A DNA stretch of 64,000 bases from Clostridium nigeriense (GCF_900086595.1 NZ_LT575472.1:1108451-1172450), one strand, 5' to 3'; positions 43,653 to 54,180 are shown, numbered from the stretch's first letter. The notes: a model not told the origin generated them from the sequence alone. Numbers and translations: made by a program.

Positions 43653-44561
43653 ATGATTTATAATAATATATTAGATTTAATAGGAAACACACCAATTATA
43701 AAATTGAATAATTTGGTGGATAAAGATAGTGCTGAAGTTTATGTAAAATTAGAAAAATATAATTTAGGTGGAAGTGTTAAAGATAGGGCTGCTTTAGGAA
43801 TGATTGAAAAAGCAGAAAGTGAAGGTAAATTAAAGAAAGGCTCTATAATAGTAGAACCTACAAGCGGAAATACTGGTATTGCTTTAGCTATGATAGGAAG
43901 GCTTAAGGGATATAAGGTTATTATAGTAATGCCGGATACTATGAGTAAGGAGAGAAGAGATTTAATTAAGGCTTATGGAGCGGAGCTTATATTAACAGAT
44001 GGAGCAGAAGGCATGAATGGAGCTATAGAAAAGGCTAAAGAGCTTTCTAAAAAGGAAAATTATTTTATGCCTCAGCAGTTTGAAAACTTAGCAAATAGTG
44101 AAAAGCATTATTATACAACTGCCGAAGAAATATATTCTGATTTAAAGGATTTAGATGTATTTATTGCAGGGGTAGGAACTGGTGGAACTGTAACTGGAGT
44201 AGGAAATAAATTAAAGGAAAAAATAAAGAATATAAAAATAGTAGCAGTTGAACCGAAAAAATCACCTGTTTTAAGTGGAGGAAATGCTGGAGCTCATAAA
44301 ATTCAAGGGCTAGGATCAGGGTTTATACCTGAAATTTATAACCCTAAAGTTATAGATGAAGTAGTAAAAGTTTCGGATGATGATGCTTTTAAAATAACTA
44401 AATTAGTTGCTGAAAAGGAAGGCATATTACTTGGAATATCTTCAGGGGCAGCTATCTATGTAGCTTTAGAAATGGCAAAAAAAATAGGTGAAGGTAAAAA
44501 AATATTAGCAATGGCACCAGATGGAGGAGAAAAGTATATATCAATGGGAATATACGATTAG
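43653..44561 (+). CDS. cysK: Cysteine synthase A (O-acetylserine sulfhydrylase)
   Basis: 302 residues. PLP enzyme that makes cysteine from O-acetylserine and sulfide. PLP lysine in [10 protein letters not shown] (about Lys46), phosphate cup [10 protein letters not shown], and [15 protein letters not shown] at 43653 with GGAGG six bases upstream; an in-frame TTG at 43641 overlaps that site. cysE starts 13 bases after the stop. T-box control upstream; a weak AT-rich hairpin lies just before the ribosome site. Confidence 0.96.
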   Translation: MIYNNILDLIGNTPIIKLNNLVDKDSAEVYVKLEKYNLGGSVKDRAALGMIEKAESEGKLKKGSIIVEPTSGNTGIALAMIGRLKGYKVIIVMPDTMSKERRDLIKAYGAELILTDGAEGMNGAIEKAKELSKKENYFMPQQFENLANSEKHYYTTAEEIYSDLKDLDVFIAGVGTGGTVTGVGNKLKEKIKNIKIVAVEPKKSPVLSGGNAGAHKIQGLGSGFIPEIYNPKVIDEVVKVSDDDAFKITKLVAEKEGILLGISSGAAIYVALEMAKKIGEGKKILAMAPDGGEKYISMGIYD

Positions 44562-44574
44562 AGGAGGAAAAGTT

Positions 44575-45159
44575 GTGTTTAATAAATTAAAATATGATAT
44601 AAACAATATATTAGAAAATGATCCGGCAGCCAGAAGTAAAATAGAAGTGTTTTTATTATATCCGTGTATTCATGCATTAACAGCATATAGAATGGCACAC
44701 TTTTTATATAATCATAAAAGATTTTTTTGTGCTAGATTAGTGTCACAAATTGCTAGATTTATTACAGGAATAGAAATTCATCCAGGAGCAAAAATAGGAA
44801 AAGGATTATTTATAGATCATGGAATGGGAGTAGTTATTGGAGAAACTACTGAAATAGGAGATAATGTCACTATTTATCATGGTGTTACCCTTGGAGGAAC
44901 TGGAAAAGAAAAAGGTAAAAGGCATCCAACTGTTGAAGATAATGTTATAATAGGAGCAGGAGCAAAGGTTCTTGGACCAATAGTTTTAAAAAAAGGTAGT
45001 AGGGTTGGTGCAAATACTGTTGTTTTAAAGGATGTTCCAGAAGGTGCTACTGTTGTTGGTTGTGCAGGAAGAAATATAATTAAAAATGCAGATGATATAA
45101 TTGAAGTAATAGATAAAGAAGGAAATAGAAAAACTATATATAACAACATGATGATATAG
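44575..45159 (+). CDS. cysE: Serine O-acetyltransferase
   Basis: 194 residues, the short bacterial form. Acetylates serine to O-acetylserine for CysK. N-terminal helical part then the left-handed beta helix of hexapeptide repeats ([38 protein letters not shown]), with the catalytic His in DHGMG and the family GVTLGGTGK loop. GTG start at 44575 after GAGGAGG; longer in-frame starts fall inside cysK. Operon with cysK under T-box control. Confidence 0.95.
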   Translation: MFNKLKYDINNILENDPAARSKIEVFLLYPCIHALTAYRMAHFLYNHKRFFCARLVSQIARFITGIEIHPGAKIGKGLFIDHGMGVVIGETTEIGDNVTIYHGVTLGGTGKEKGKRHPTVEDNVIIGAGAKVLGPIVLKKGSRVGANTVVLKDVPEGATVVGCAGRNIIKNADDIIEVIDKEGNRKTIYNNMMI

Positions 45160-45167
45160 AGGTTATT

Positions 45168-46154
45168 ATGATTAAAGATGAAATTATAAAATTCTGTGAA
45201 GGTTTAGGCTTAGATACTTTAGGATTTATAAAGTGTAGGGAATTTACAGAGTTAAAGTCCTTCTTTTATGAAAGAAAAGAAAAAGGACTTGAAAATGAAT
45301 TTGAAGAAAAGGATGTCTTAAAGAGAATAAATCCTTATATATATATGGAAGAGGGGAAAACTATAATTTCAATAGCTTTCCCTTATCTTCATGATGTTAA
45401 TTATTTTGATAATGGATTTTCTGTTTACACAAGAGGAACTGACTACCATAGAGTAGTTAAATCTTATTTAGAAAAGATATGTGAATTTATAGAAAGTAAA
45501 GGTGGAAAAGCATCATCCTTTGTAGATAGTAATTTTTTACCTGAAAGGTATATAGCATATTTAGGAAAAGTGGGGTTCGTTGGGAAAAATAATTTAATAA
45601 TTACAGAAAAATATGGCTCATATGTTTTTTTAGGTGAAATTATAACAAATTTAGAAATTGAAACAGAGGAAAGAGATTATAGAGAAATTCAAAACTTTAA
45701 GGAATGTGGAGAATGTGAACTTTGCTATAAGGCATGTCCAAGTAAAGCTATTAATTCTTATAAGAAAAATAGTAATATTTGTGTATCTTATTTTACTCAA
45801 AAAAAAGAGCTAGAGGATAAACATATAAAGTTATTAAAAGGTAGAGTATTTGGATGTGATAGTTGCCAAACTTCTTGTCCATATAATGAAAAAATAGAGT
45901 ACTCTAATATAAAAGATTTTTATCCCTATGATTTTATGAATAGAGATAATTCTATTGATTTAATAAATGTAAGTACAAAGGAGTTTAAGGAAAGTTTTTT
46001 TAGAACTTCTTGTGGCTGGAGAGGGAAGAATGTTTTAAAGAGAAATGCATTAATTAAAATTAATAATGATAATGGCGATATTAGTAATATTAAAACAGAT
46101 TCCACTTATTTGAAAGATTATGTTAATAGACTTTTAAAGAGGAATAAAATATAA
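45168..46154 (+). CDS. queG: Epoxyqueuosine reductase
   Basis: 328 residues, slightly shorter than most. Cobalamin-dependent last step of queuosine synthesis in tRNA. The first Fe-S cluster motif is CGECELCYKACPSKAI (about residues 182-197); the second CDSCQTSCPYN (about 226-236). The N-terminal part has the conserved GTDYHRVV and FVDSNFLPER. ATG 8 bases after cysE stop; probably read on from the cys operon. Confidence 0.92.
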   Translation: MIKDEIIKFCEGLGLDTLGFIKCREFTELKSFFYERKEKGLENEFEEKDVLKRINPYIYMEEGKTIISIAFPYLHDVNYFDNGFSVYTRGTDYHRVVKSYLEKICEFIESKGGKASSFVDSNFLPERYIAYLGKVGFVGKNNLIITEKYGSYVFLGEIITNLEIETEERDYREIQNFKECGECELCYKACPSKAINSYKKNSNICVSYFTQKKELEDKHIKLLKGRVFGCDSCQTSCPYNEKIEYSNIKDFYPYDFMNRDNSIDLINVSTKEFKESFFRTSCGWRGKNVLKRNALIKINNDNGDISNIKTDSTYLKDYVNRLLKRNKI

Positions 46155-46188
46155 TATTAGATATAAAGTGAGGAAGTGAGGGAGAATA

Positions 46189-46893
46189 ATGTTATCACCA
46201 ACATTAGTAAAGGTAATAAATGCTTTACCAGAGTCAGTAGTAGTAAAGATAACAAAATTTATTGTAAATAAGTATTTTAAAAAATATGCTAATATTAAAA
46301 TAGAGGGATTTGAAAATGTAGGAAATGCTAAAGGGCCTATAATATTTATATGCAATCATTTAAGTAATGCAGATGGTTTGATTTTAGATAAGGTACTGAA
46401 GGAAAAGTATGATCCAACCTTTGTAGCTGGAATAAAATTATCAAACGATCCAGTAACAAAGCTTGGAACTATGATGGTTAAAAACGTAGGTATTAAACCT
46501 AATTCAGCTGATAAAGAAGCAATAACTAACATAGTAAAATTAGTTAGAGGTGGAGAAAACCTTATGATTTTTCCAGAAGGAACTAGAAGTAGGACAGGTG
46601 CTATGATTGAAGGTAAGAAAGGAATTTTATTAATTGCAAGACTTACTAAAGCAACAATAGTACCTATTGCTATGACAGGTACAGAAATACTTCTTCCTAT
46701 AAATGATAATGGAGATATGGGAGGAGAAAAATTTAATTATGCAGATGTAAATATTAAATTTGGAGATCCTATATCATTACCTACAAAAGAAAAAGATGAA
46801 GATAAGCATGACTATGATGATAGATGCATGGAATACATAATGAAGTCAATTGCAAACTTACTTCCTGAAAAATATAAAGGAGTATATAAGTAG
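46189..46893 (+). CDS. plsC: 1-acyl-sn-glycerol-3-phosphate acyltransferase
   Basis: 234 residues. Forms phosphatidic acid from lysophosphatidate at the membrane. Motif I NHLSNAD (H-x4-D, about residues 59-65), motif III FPEGTRSR (about 125-132) and a proline-linked VPIAMTG strand. The GGGAG site precedes the ATG. Eight bases separate it from nth. Confidence 0.92.
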   Translation: MLSPTLVKVINALPESVVVKITKFIVNKYFKKYANIKIEGFENVGNAKGPIIFICNHLSNADGLILDKVLKEKYDPTFVAGIKLSNDPVTKLGTMMVKNVGIKPNSADKEAITNIVKLVRGGENLMIFPEGTRSRTGAMIEGKKGILLIARLTKATIVPIAMTGTEILLPINDNGDMGGEKFNYADVNIKFGDPISLPTKEKDEDKHDYDDRCMEYIMKSIANLLPEKYKGVYK

Positions 46894-46901
46894 GTGATTT
46901 A

Positions 46902-47537
46902 ATGAAAAAAAGAACTAAAGCTATTTTAGAGATTTTAAAAGAGGATTATCCAGATGCTAAGTGTGAGCTTAACCATGAGTCTCCATTTCAGCTTTTAGTA
47001 GCGACTATACTTTCTGCTCAAACAACAGATAAGAAGGTAAATGAAGTTACTGAAACTTTATTTAGGGACTATCCAGATTTAGATGCTTTTTTAAATCTTT
47101 CAATTGAAGAATTAGAAGAGAGAATTAAACAAATAGGACTATATAGAAGTAAGGCTAAAAATTTAATTATGATGTGTAATCAGTTAAAGGAAAATTTTAA
47201 TGGAGAAGTACCAAGAACTATGGAAGAAATAACTTCTCTAGCTGGTGCAGGAAGAAAAACTGCTAATGTAGTATTATCAAATGCCTTTGGCGTTCCTTCA
47301 ATAGCTGTAGATACACATGTTTTTAGGGTTTCTAATAGATTAGGGATGGCTGATTCAGACAATGTTTTAGAAGTTGAGAAACAATTACAAAAAGAACTTC
47401 CTAAAAAAGAATGGAGTTTAACACACCATTTATTAATATTCCATGGAAGAAGATGTTGTATAGCTAGAAATCCTAAGTGTGAAATTTGCAACTTAACGCA
47501 ATATTGTAAATACTATAAAGAGTTGAAAAAGAAATAG
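46902..47537 (+). CDS. nth: Endonuclease III
   Basis: 211 residues. Base-excision DNA glycosylase/AP lyase for oxidised pyrimidines. Helix-hairpin-helix with catalytic Lys in GAGRKTANVVLSNAFG (about residues 113-128), catalytic Asp in AVDTHVFRVSNRLG, and the C-terminal [4Fe-4S] cysteines C-x6-C-x2-C-x5-C (CIARNPKCEICNLTQYC). Start overlaps the end of the plsC ribosome spacing; the pair is cotranscribed. Confidence 0.96.
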   Translation: MKKRTKAILEILKEDYPDAKCELNHESPFQLLVATILSAQTTDKKVNEVTETLFRDYPDLDAFLNLSIEELEERIKQIGLYRSKAKNLIMMCNQLKENFNGEVPRTMEEITSLAGAGRKTANVVLSNAFGVPSIAVDTHVFRVSNRLGMADSDNVLEVEKQLQKELPKKEWSLTHHLLIFHGRRCCIARNPKCEICNLTQYCKYYKELKKK

Positions 47538-47582
47538 AGTTTACAATTCTAAATTATGAGAAGTTAGTAACTTTATCATACA

Positions 47583-47652
47583 GAGATAAATATTATATTA
47601 GGCTGACTTGGAGTTTACCAAGGTTGAAGGATATAATATTTATCTCTTTTTT
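47583..47652 (+). terminator. Long compound hairpin after nth
   Basis: Outer 17-bp stem AGAGATAAATATTATAT (47583-47599) with 47631-47647, an inner CTTGG/CCAAG stem (47608-47623), then TTTTTT. Acts as terminator; the elaborate loop is unusual. Confidence 0.8.
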
Positions 47653-47734
47653 ATTACTTTTATCATACTTTATATAGTGATATAATTGTTATTGAGAATT
47701 TTATAGCAAATTTGTAATTTTGGAGGCGCAATAT

Positions 47735-48634
47735 ATGAAAGTTGGAGTTTTAATGGGAGGGATATCTTCAGAAAGAGAAGTATCCTTAAGTAGTGGAAAT
47801 TCTATCATACAACATATTAATAAAGAAAAATATGAAGTAGTTCCAGTTATTATAGATAGTAAAGAAGATGTTTTAGAAAAAGTTAAGGGATTAGATTTTG
47901 CTTTACTAGCACTACACGGAAAATTTGGGGAAGATGGAAAAGTTCAAGCTGTATTAGAGACTTTAGGAGTTCCTTATTCAGGATGTGATACCTTAAGTAG
48001 TTCTTTATGTATGGATAAAGATTTAACTAAAAGTGTTTTAAAAGCTAAGGGAATAAGGACTGCAAGATGGATTAATGTATCTTCAGTTCAAGAAATAGAT
48101 TATAATGCAATAGAAGAAATGGGATATCCAGTATTTATTAAACCAACTAATGGTGGGTCAAGCGTTGCAACATTTAAGATAACTAAGAAGGAAGATGTTG
48201 AAGCTGCTGTTGTAGAAGGTTTAAAGTGGGATAGGGAAGTTATGATTGAAGAGTTTATAAAGGGTGATGAAATAACTTGTCCTGTATTTGAAAATGAATT
48301 ATTCCCAGTACTTGCTATAAAAGCTAAAACAGATTTTTATGATTATGAGCAAAAATATTCCGCAAATGGAGCAGAGCATTATGCTATAGATTTAGAGCCT
48401 AAAGTGTATGAAGAAGTTAAGAAAATGGCTTTAGAAACTTATAAGGCTTTAAAATGTTCAGTTTATTCTAGAATTGATATGATAATTACTGAAGATGGAG
48501 TACCATATGTTTTAGAAGTAAATACTTTACCGGGTATGACATCCACTAGCCTTTTCCCACAAAGTGCAGGAGAAAAGGGAATAAGCTACACTGAATTTAT
48601 AGATATGATAATAGAACATTCATTAAAGAAATAA
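47735..48634 (+). CDS. ddl: D-alanine-D-alanine ligase
   Basis: 299 residues, ATP-grasp enzyme that makes the D-Ala-D-Ala terminus of peptidoglycan. Start MKVGVLMGGISSEREVSLSS, then ALHGKFGEDG, the ATP lid PTNGGSSVAT, EEFIKGDEITCPVFEN and metal site EVNTLPGMTSTS. Short Ddl-B-like form. ATG at 47735 with GGAGG; an in-frame TTG at 47720 precedes the site and is not used. Single gene. Confidence 0.96.
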   Translation: MKVGVLMGGISSEREVSLSSGNSIIQHINKEKYEVVPVIIDSKEDVLEKVKGLDFALLALHGKFGEDGKVQAVLETLGVPYSGCDTLSSSLCMDKDLTKSVLKAKGIRTARWINVSSVQEIDYNAIEEMGYPVFIKPTNGGSSVATFKITKKEDVEAAVVEGLKWDREVMIEEFIKGDEITCPVFENELFPVLAIKAKTDFYDYEQKYSANGAEHYAIDLEPKVYEEVKKMALETYKALKCSVYSRIDMIITEDGVPYVLEVNTLPGMTSTSLFPQSAGEKGISYTEFIDMIIEHSLKK

Positions 48635-48759
48635 ATATGAATTATAATAAAGTTAAGCAAATCTAAGATAAAAATAAGTAGACTAAGGTAATTTCTTGAA
48701 ATTTCAAACGTATAATAAAGTAAAATAAATTATTTTATTTTAATATAGGGGGAATTATT

Positions 48760-50859
48760 ATGAATTTCATTCTTTTAGTTTTACTTGGATCTATTTTAGG
48801 TTTGCTTTTTTCTATATACGAAGCAAACATACTAATGAAAGCTGATGAAGGTGAAGAAAAGGTAAAAAGTATTTCTCTTAAAATTAGGAAAGGAGCAAAT
48901 GCATATTTAAAAAGGCAATATAAGGGGGTTGCGATTTTCTTTGCAATAATGTTTCTTATATTTTTAATTATGAGCTTTTTTGGATATGTTTCAATATTTG
49001 TGCCTTTTTCTTTTGTTATTGGAGGTTTTTTATCAGGACTTACTGGTTTTATAGGAATGAAAGTAGCAACTAATGCTAACTCAAGAACCACAACAGCAGC
49101 TAAAAAAAGTTTAAATGGAGCTTTAAAAATTTCCTTTAAAAGTGGATGTATAATTGGAATAGTAGTAGTTTCTTTAGGGCTTTTATATATAGCATTAGGA
49201 TATTCATTTTTAGATTGGTATTACAGAGAATTAGTAGAAGCAGAAAAATTACTTCAAGTTACAACTAACATATTGACTTTTGGTATAGGAGCATCATCAA
49301 TGGCGCTATTTGCTAGAGTAGGTGGAGGAATATTCACAAAGGCTGCAGATGTTGGAGCAGATTTAGTTGGTAAAGTTGAAGTTGGTATACCTGAGGATGA
49401 TCCAAGAAATCCAGCGGTTATTGCAGATAATGTAGGAGACAATGTTGGCGATGTAGCTGGGATGGGAGCAGATTTATATGAATCTTATGTTGGATCATTA
49501 ATTTCTTCTTGCGCTTTAGCAGTAGCAGCAGGATTGTCTACTGAAGGTGTTGCTGTTCCTTTATTAGTTGCAACTTTAGGTGTAGTAGCTTCTATATTTT
49601 CTAGTTTCTTTGTTAAGGCTAAAGAAGATGCAAGTCAAAAAAATCTTTTAAATGCTTTAAGAAGAGGAACTTATATATCTTCAATAATTGTTGCAGTAGG
49701 CTCTTTTTTTATTGTTAAGTACTTATTAGGATCAGAAAATATAGGGGTATATTTTAGTATATTATCAGGCCTTATTGCAGGAATGTTAATAGGATTCTTT
49801 ACAGAATACTATACTTCAGATAATTATAAACCTACAAAGAAATTAGCTGATATGAGTAAAACTGGTCCAGCAACTATAATAATAGGGGGACTTTCCTTAG
49901 GAATGGCATCTACAGCAATTCCAGTAGTAATAGTAGCTATATCTGTTTTAATAAGTTTCAATTTATCAGGTGGAAGTAGTGATTTTAATTTAGGGTTGTA
50001 TGGAATAGCAATTTCAGCAGTTGGAATGTTATCTACTCTAGGAATTACTCTTGCAACAGATGCCTATGGACCTATTGCAGATAATGCTGGAGGTATAGCT
50101 GAAATGGCAGAACTAGATCCAGAGGTAAGAAAAAGAACAGATGCTTTAGATTCATTAGGAAATACAACAGCAGCAACGGGAAAAGGTTTTGCCATAGGAT
50201 CAGCAGCATTAACAGCACTTGCATTTATTGCAGCATACAAAGATTCAATTGAAAATATAGTTAAAGGCGGAGAGTATAATTTTCAATTTAACTTATCTAT
50301 ATTAAATCCACAAGTTTTAATAGGTTTATTTATAGGTGGAATGGTAACCTTCCTTTTTTCAGCAAAGACAATGGATGCAGTTGGTAGAGCAGCATCTAAG
50401 ATAGTTGTTGAAGTAAGAAGACAATTTAAAGAAATTCCAGGGCTTATGGAAGGAAAAGGAGAACCAGATTATGAAGCTTGTGTAGATATTTGTACAAAAT
50501 CATCTCAGAAAGAGCTTATTACAATAGCAATAATAGCAATAGCAACACCTGTAGTTGTAGGATTAATTTTAGGACCAAATGGTGTAGCTGGATTACTAGC
50601 AGGTTCAACTGTAACAGGTTTTGCAATGGCAATTATGATGTCAAATTCAGGTGGAGCATGGGATAATGCGAAGAAATACATTGAGTCAGGTGTTTTAGGA
50701 GGAAAAGGATCTGATTGTCATAAAGCAGCAGTAGTTGGTGATACAGTTGGAGATCCATTTAAAGATACAACAGGGCCATCTATAAATATCTTAATAAAAT
50801 TAATGTCTATGGTATCTATAGTATTTGGTGCGTTAATACTTGCTTTTGGAGTATTATAA
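48760..50859 (+). CDS. hppA: Membrane-bound ion-pumping pyrophosphatase, K+-dependent type
   Basis: 699 residues, about 16 membrane helices. Couples pyrophosphate hydrolysis to H+ or Na+ export. Substrate motif [11 protein letters not shown] with [20 protein letters not shown] (about 215-235) and the late KKYIESG...[10 protein letters not shown]. The stretch [14 protein letters not shown] has Ala where K+-independent enzymes carry Lys, so it should be K+-dependent. H+ versus Na+ specificity cannot be settled by eye. GGGGG before the ATG. Confidence 0.95.
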   Translation: MNFILLVLLGSILGLLFSIYEANILMKADEGEEKVKSISLKIRKGANAYLKRQYKGVAIFFAIMFLIFLIMSFFGYVSIFVPFSFVIGGFLSGLTGFIGMKVATNANSRTTTAAKKSLNGALKISFKSGCIIGIVVVSLGLLYIALGYSFLDWYYRELVEAEKLLQVTTNILTFGIGASSMALFARVGGGIFTKAADVGADLVGKVEVGIPEDDPRNPAVIADNVGDNVGDVAGMGADLYESYVGSLISSCALAVAAGLSTEGVAVPLLVATLGVVASIFSSFFVKAKEDASQKNLLNALRRGTYISSIIVAVGSFFIVKYLLGSENIGVYFSILSGLIAGMLIGFFTEYYTSDNYKPTKKLADMSKTGPATIIIGGLSLGMASTAIPVVIVAISVLISFNLSGGSSDFNLGLYGIAISAVGMLSTLGITLATDAYGPIADNAGGIAEMAELDPEVRKRTDALDSLGNTTAATGKGFAIGSAALTALAFIAAYKDSIENIVKGGEYNFQFNLSILNPQVLIGLFIGGMVTFLFSAKTMDAVGRAASKIVVEVRRQFKEIPGLMEGKGEPDYEACVDICTKSSQKELITIAIIAIATPVVVGLILGPNGVAGLLAGSTVTGFAMAIMMSNSGGAWDNAKKYIESGVLGGKGSDCHKAAVVGDTVGDPFKDTTGPSINILIKLMSMVSIVFGALILAFGVL

Positions 50860-50874
50860 AAAAATTAACTATGG

Positions 50875-50906
50875 GGAGTTGTGTAAAATACAGCTCCTTA
50901 TTTCTT
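50875..50906 (+). terminator. Possible terminator after hppA
   Basis: GGAGTTGT, loop GTAAAAT, ACAGCTCC, then TTATTTCTTT. Weak T-run. Confidence 0.5.
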
Positions 50907-50962
50907 TGGAATAGTAATATTCTTTAGATATATATGAAAACTTAATTAATGGAAAAAAGTGG

Positions 50963-51016
50963 TTGACTATTATTAATTACAAGTGTAAACTTTAATTAAA
51001 GATTACACTTGTAATT
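50963..51016 (+). promoter_or_regulatory. Promoter with two BlaI-type operators
   Basis: TTGACT (50963-50968) and TAAACT (50986-50991) form a weak promoter. Two 12-bp dyads, TTACAAGTGTAA (50977-50988) and TTACACTTGTAA (51003-51014), are mirror images inside a 14-bp inverted repeat (50975-50988 with 51003-51016). Both carry the TACA-N2-TGTA core of BlaI/MecI boxes. Confidence 0.8.
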
Positions 51017-51031
51017 AAAGGAGAGAGTATT

Positions 51032-51418
51032 ATGAGTAAGTTACCTAAAATATCAGATGCAGAATGGGAAGTAATGAAAATTGTATGGTCAAAAGAAGAA
51101 ATAACGGCTAATGAAATAATTGAAAGTCTTAATGGGAAGCAAGAATGGAAAAATACAACAGTAAAGAGCTTAATTAATAGACTTTTAAACAAAGAAGCAA
51201 TAGGCTTTAGAAAAAATGGAAAAGAGTATTTTTATTATCCTTTAATATCAGAAGAGGAATGTATAAAAGAAGAAAGTCAATCATTTTTAAAGAAAGTATT
51301 TAATGGGTCACTAAATGAAATGGTTCTTAATTTAGTTAAAAGTGAAAAACTTACTAAAGATGATATTAACGAATTAAGAGATATATTAAATAACAAGTTA
51401 GATATGGAGGATAAATAA
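51032..51418 (+). CDS. BlaI/MecI-family repressor
   Basis: 128 residues. Winged-helix domain starting KISDAEWEVMKIVWSKEEIT, recognition region KNTTVKSLINRLLNKEAIGF, and a C-terminal dimer tail. Family members bind TACA-N2-TGTA dyads and are cleaved when the partner M56 protease is activated. The M56 gene overlaps its stop by one base. Two matching operators lie just upstream, indicating self-repression. No beta-lactamase or PBP2a gene is nearby. Confidence 0.93.
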   Translation: MSKLPKISDAEWEVMKIVWSKEEITANEIIESLNGKQEWKNTTVKSLINRLLNKEAIGFRKNGKEYFYYPLISEEECIKEESQSFLKKVFNGSLNEMVLNLVKSEKLTKDDINELRDILNNKLDMEDK

Positions 51419-53904
51419 TGAATTTTATTATAGAATCCTCCATAGTTGGAAGCATATTAGTAGGATTAATTTTATTAATTAGATTACTACTGAAAGAACA
51501 TATGAAAAAGTCTATAATATATTATTTATGGTTTATATTAATTATAAAATTATTAATCCCATTTGGACCTGAAAGCAAGTTTAGTTTATTTAATTTAATA
51601 AGTATCACATCAAAAGAAGAAACCAATCTATCAGTTAACAATTATAAATTACAAAACGAAGAACTAAATAATAATATTTCTAATATTGTAAATTCACCTG
51701 CAGATAATAAAGTTGATTTAAATACAGAATCTAATAACTTAATTTCAAATAATGAAGTGAACAATAATCTGAAGGAAGAAAATATAAACTTTTTATATAA
51801 AGAAATCCTATTTATTATATGGGGTATTGGAGTAATTATAATAACATCTAAAATACTAATTTCATATTTAAAATTAAAACTAAAGATAAGCAAAGAATAC
51901 AGAGAATATAAAAATTATGATCTCAAAATTGATATTAGTAAGGAAAGAGAAATTCTAAATATAAATAAAAATATACAGGTTAGAATTACTAATGAAATTA
52001 ATAGTCCTAGTTTATGTGGAATAATAAATCCTAAGATTTTAATTCCATTAAATATGGTAAATAATCTTGATAATGAGGAAATGAGATATATAATACTTCA
52101 TGAACTTTGTCATTATAAAAGAAAAGATGTAGTAATATCATGGTTAGGATATATTGCAAAAACTATAAATTGGTTTAATCCTATAATTTATATAGGATTA
52201 AATACAATGACATACGATTGTGAAGCAGCCTGTGATGAAATGGTTTTATCAAAACTAAGTAACGAAGAAAATGTTAAGTATGGAAATACAATACTTAATG
52301 TTCTTCATTTAATTAATATAAGGAGTACTGTTCCAGGAACTACTTCTATGGTTACAAATAAAAAATCACTTAAAGATAGAATTAAATTTATTGCAGAAAA
52401 TAAAAAGTTTACTTATAAGACTGCAATTTTAGGGGCTATAGCTATAGTGATTTTATCAGCAGTATTATTAACAAATAAATTAACAAGTGAGAAATTAAAT
52501 TTAGTTGATAGTTCAAAAGTTAAAGAAGTAACTATAAGGGTTATGCCATCGCCACCTAAGGAAAAAGTAATTGATAATACTGAGGATATTAAGAAGATAA
52601 TAGATTACATTAATTCAATAAAAGTAAAGGATAAAAAGCAAGGGATATATAATGGGTGGGAAGTTAGTATTATTTTAAAAGGTAATAAAGAATATAATAT
52701 TTACTTTGTAGGAAATATTATTAATATTGATGGAATTCAATATACAGTCGATAACAAGACAATGGAAAATATTAAAAAGATATATAATGATTTAAATTAC
52801 CAAGAAAATAATGTAGTAGAAAAAACAGTAGAAGAGATTTCATATATAAATTTCACAAAATATTTAGGCGGTAATTTTGGCTTAAAAGTTGAAGAAGTTG
52901 GTAAAAATACTTTGACTACTAAGGATAATGGATACTCTGCAAAAAGATACACTATAAAAGTAAATGATGAAGAACTGAAAGTTTATGAATATAATGATGA
53001 AAGAGCTGCCTTAAGTGAGATTTCTTTACTTAACGAAGATGATTATAGAGAAATTTCTTATGCTACAGATTATATTTTGATAAATATGGAGGAATTAAGA
53101 AATAGCAAACAAGTTTATTTTAAAGATAAAATAATATGCTTATACAATGGAGAGAATGATGAAATTAAAAATGCTTTAAATTCAATTTTAGAAGATCCTT
53201 TAGTTAGCTTAAGTAGAGATAAGCTTAGAATTTCTAGTAATGATATAAATTTAATTTATCCAGCTCACTGGATAGGAATGCAAGAACCTATAGAGATAAT
53301 TATTGGTGAAGAAAATTATATAATTGATAGTAAGCTTATTAAGCAAAATAAAAATATATGTGAAGCAAAAATTAATAATGATTTATTACGAAAAATCATG
53401 AGCTTTGATGGAGAAAAAGTATTAATAAAATGGAAAGAAAAAATTTCAAGTGAAGAGGATAAAACTTTTGTAACTGAAATAGATAGAAAAGATTTTATTA
53501 GAGTAGTTAAAATACATGGTGGATATATTGATAGTAGCCTAGTTTATCCTGAAATTGAAATAAATGAAACAGATAAAGAAGTTATAGGAGAAAAACTTTA
53601 TGAAGAATATATAAAATTGCATAGTACTGATTGGTTTTTTAATTTAAACAATGGAATAAATAAAGAACCGGAACTATCTGTATCTGAAAGCAAAATAAAC
53701 AGTATTTCTTTAACGTCAGAAGGGAAATATATTTTTACTGTATGTATTTCCTATGATATAAAAGCTGCAAATGAAAAAAGTCCATGGTATGCAGGGAATG
53801 GTGTTTTAGAAGAAGATAACTGGATAGTAAACAAAGTAACTTTTATAGATATAGAAAAAACAGGAGAAAATAAATATAGAATTATAAGTGGATATACCGG
53901 ATAA
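51418..53904 (+). CDS. M56-family membrane metallopeptidase (BlaR1-like), large sensor region
   Basis: 828 residues. N-terminal membrane helices and the zinc site HELCHYKRKD (about residues 228-237) with a downstream AACDEMVL, as in the BlaR1/MecR1 protease domain. A further helix (about residue 335-358) leads to about 460 extracellular residues. That part has no S-x-x-K penicillin-binding motif and shows beta-rich repeats (VKEVTIRVMPSPPKEKVIDN; KYLGGNFGLKVEEVG). So it is a signal-activated antirepressor for an unknown ligand. Coupled to blaI by ATGA overlap. Confidence 0.85.
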   Translation: MNFIIESSIVGSILVGLILLIRLLLKEHMKKSIIYYLWFILIIKLLIPFGPESKFSLFNLISITSKEETNLSVNNYKLQNEELNNNISNIVNSPADNKVDLNTESNNLISNNEVNNNLKEENINFLYKEILFIIWGIGVIIITSKILISYLKLKLKISKEYREYKNYDLKIDISKEREILNINKNIQVRITNEINSPSLCGIINPKILIPLNMVNNLDNEEMRYIILHELCHYKRKDVVISWLGYIAKTINWFNPIIYIGLNTMTYDCEAACDEMVLSKLSNEENVKYGNTILNVLHLINIRSTVPGTTSMVTNKKSLKDRIKFIAENKKFTYKTAILGAIAIVILSAVLLTNKLTSEKLNLVDSSKVKEVTIRVMPSPPKEKVIDNTEDIKKIIDYINSIKVKDKKQGIYNGWEVSIILKGNKEYNIYFVGNIINIDGIQYTVDNKTMENIKKIYNDLNYQENNVVEKTVEEISYINFTKYLGGNFGLKVEEVGKNTLTTKDNGYSAKRYTIKVNDEELKVYEYNDERAALSEISLLNEDDYREISYATDYILINMEELRNSKQVYFKDKIICLYNGENDEIKNALNSILEDPLVSLSRDKLRISSNDINLIYPAHWIGMQEPIEIIIGEENYIIDSKLIKQNKNICEAKINNDLLRKIMSFDGEKVLIKWKEKISSEEDKTFVTEIDRKDFIRVVKIHGGYIDSSLVYPEIEINETDKEVIGEKLYEEYIKLHSTDWFFNLNNGINKEPELSVSESKINSISLTSEGKYIFTVCISYDIKAANEKSPWYAGNGVLEEDNWIVNKVTFIDIEKTGENKYRIISGYTG

Positions 53905-53929
53905 ATATAAAAATTTATAATTAATATGA

Positions 53930-53959
53930 ATGCTGCATTTTCATAAGTGCAGTATTTTT
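53930..53959 (+). terminator. Terminator after the M56 gene
   Basis: 11-bp stem ATGCTGCATTT/AAGTGCAGTAT (with G:T pairs), loop TCAT, then TTTTT. Confidence 0.7.
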
Positions 53960-53981
53960 CATTCCTAATAAAAATTAATGA

Positions 53982-54065
53982 GTTCCTTTAGTGGTAGTTG
54001 AGTAATTATGGTGTTTTGGTGACTTGGAGCGAATGCGACGGAACAAAAAATAACAAATACTCAAC
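53982..54065. other. GC-rich hairpin element in an intergenic gap
   Basis: An 8-bp stem GTTGAGTA (53997-54004) with TACTCAAC (54058-54065) encloses GTGACTTGGAGCGAATGCGACGG-like sequence, far richer in G and C than anything nearby. A competing pair GTTCC/GGAAC (53982-53986 with 54040-54044 area) is possible. Function unknown: a structured RNA, repeat or mobile remnant. Confidence 0.45.
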
Positions 54066-54180
54066 ATTTAAGATTTTTTTAAGGAAATATGAATTTTATT
54101 ATTAAGATATTGTAACTAGAATATAGATATAGGCTTAGAGTATGATAAACTAATCTTATAAAAGAAGGGGAGTGTATATT

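Noticed and set aside
50478..50666. Plus-strand Asn/Cys/Ser-rich ORF inside hppA
   Set aside because: Frame-shifted shadow of the pyrophosphatase gene.
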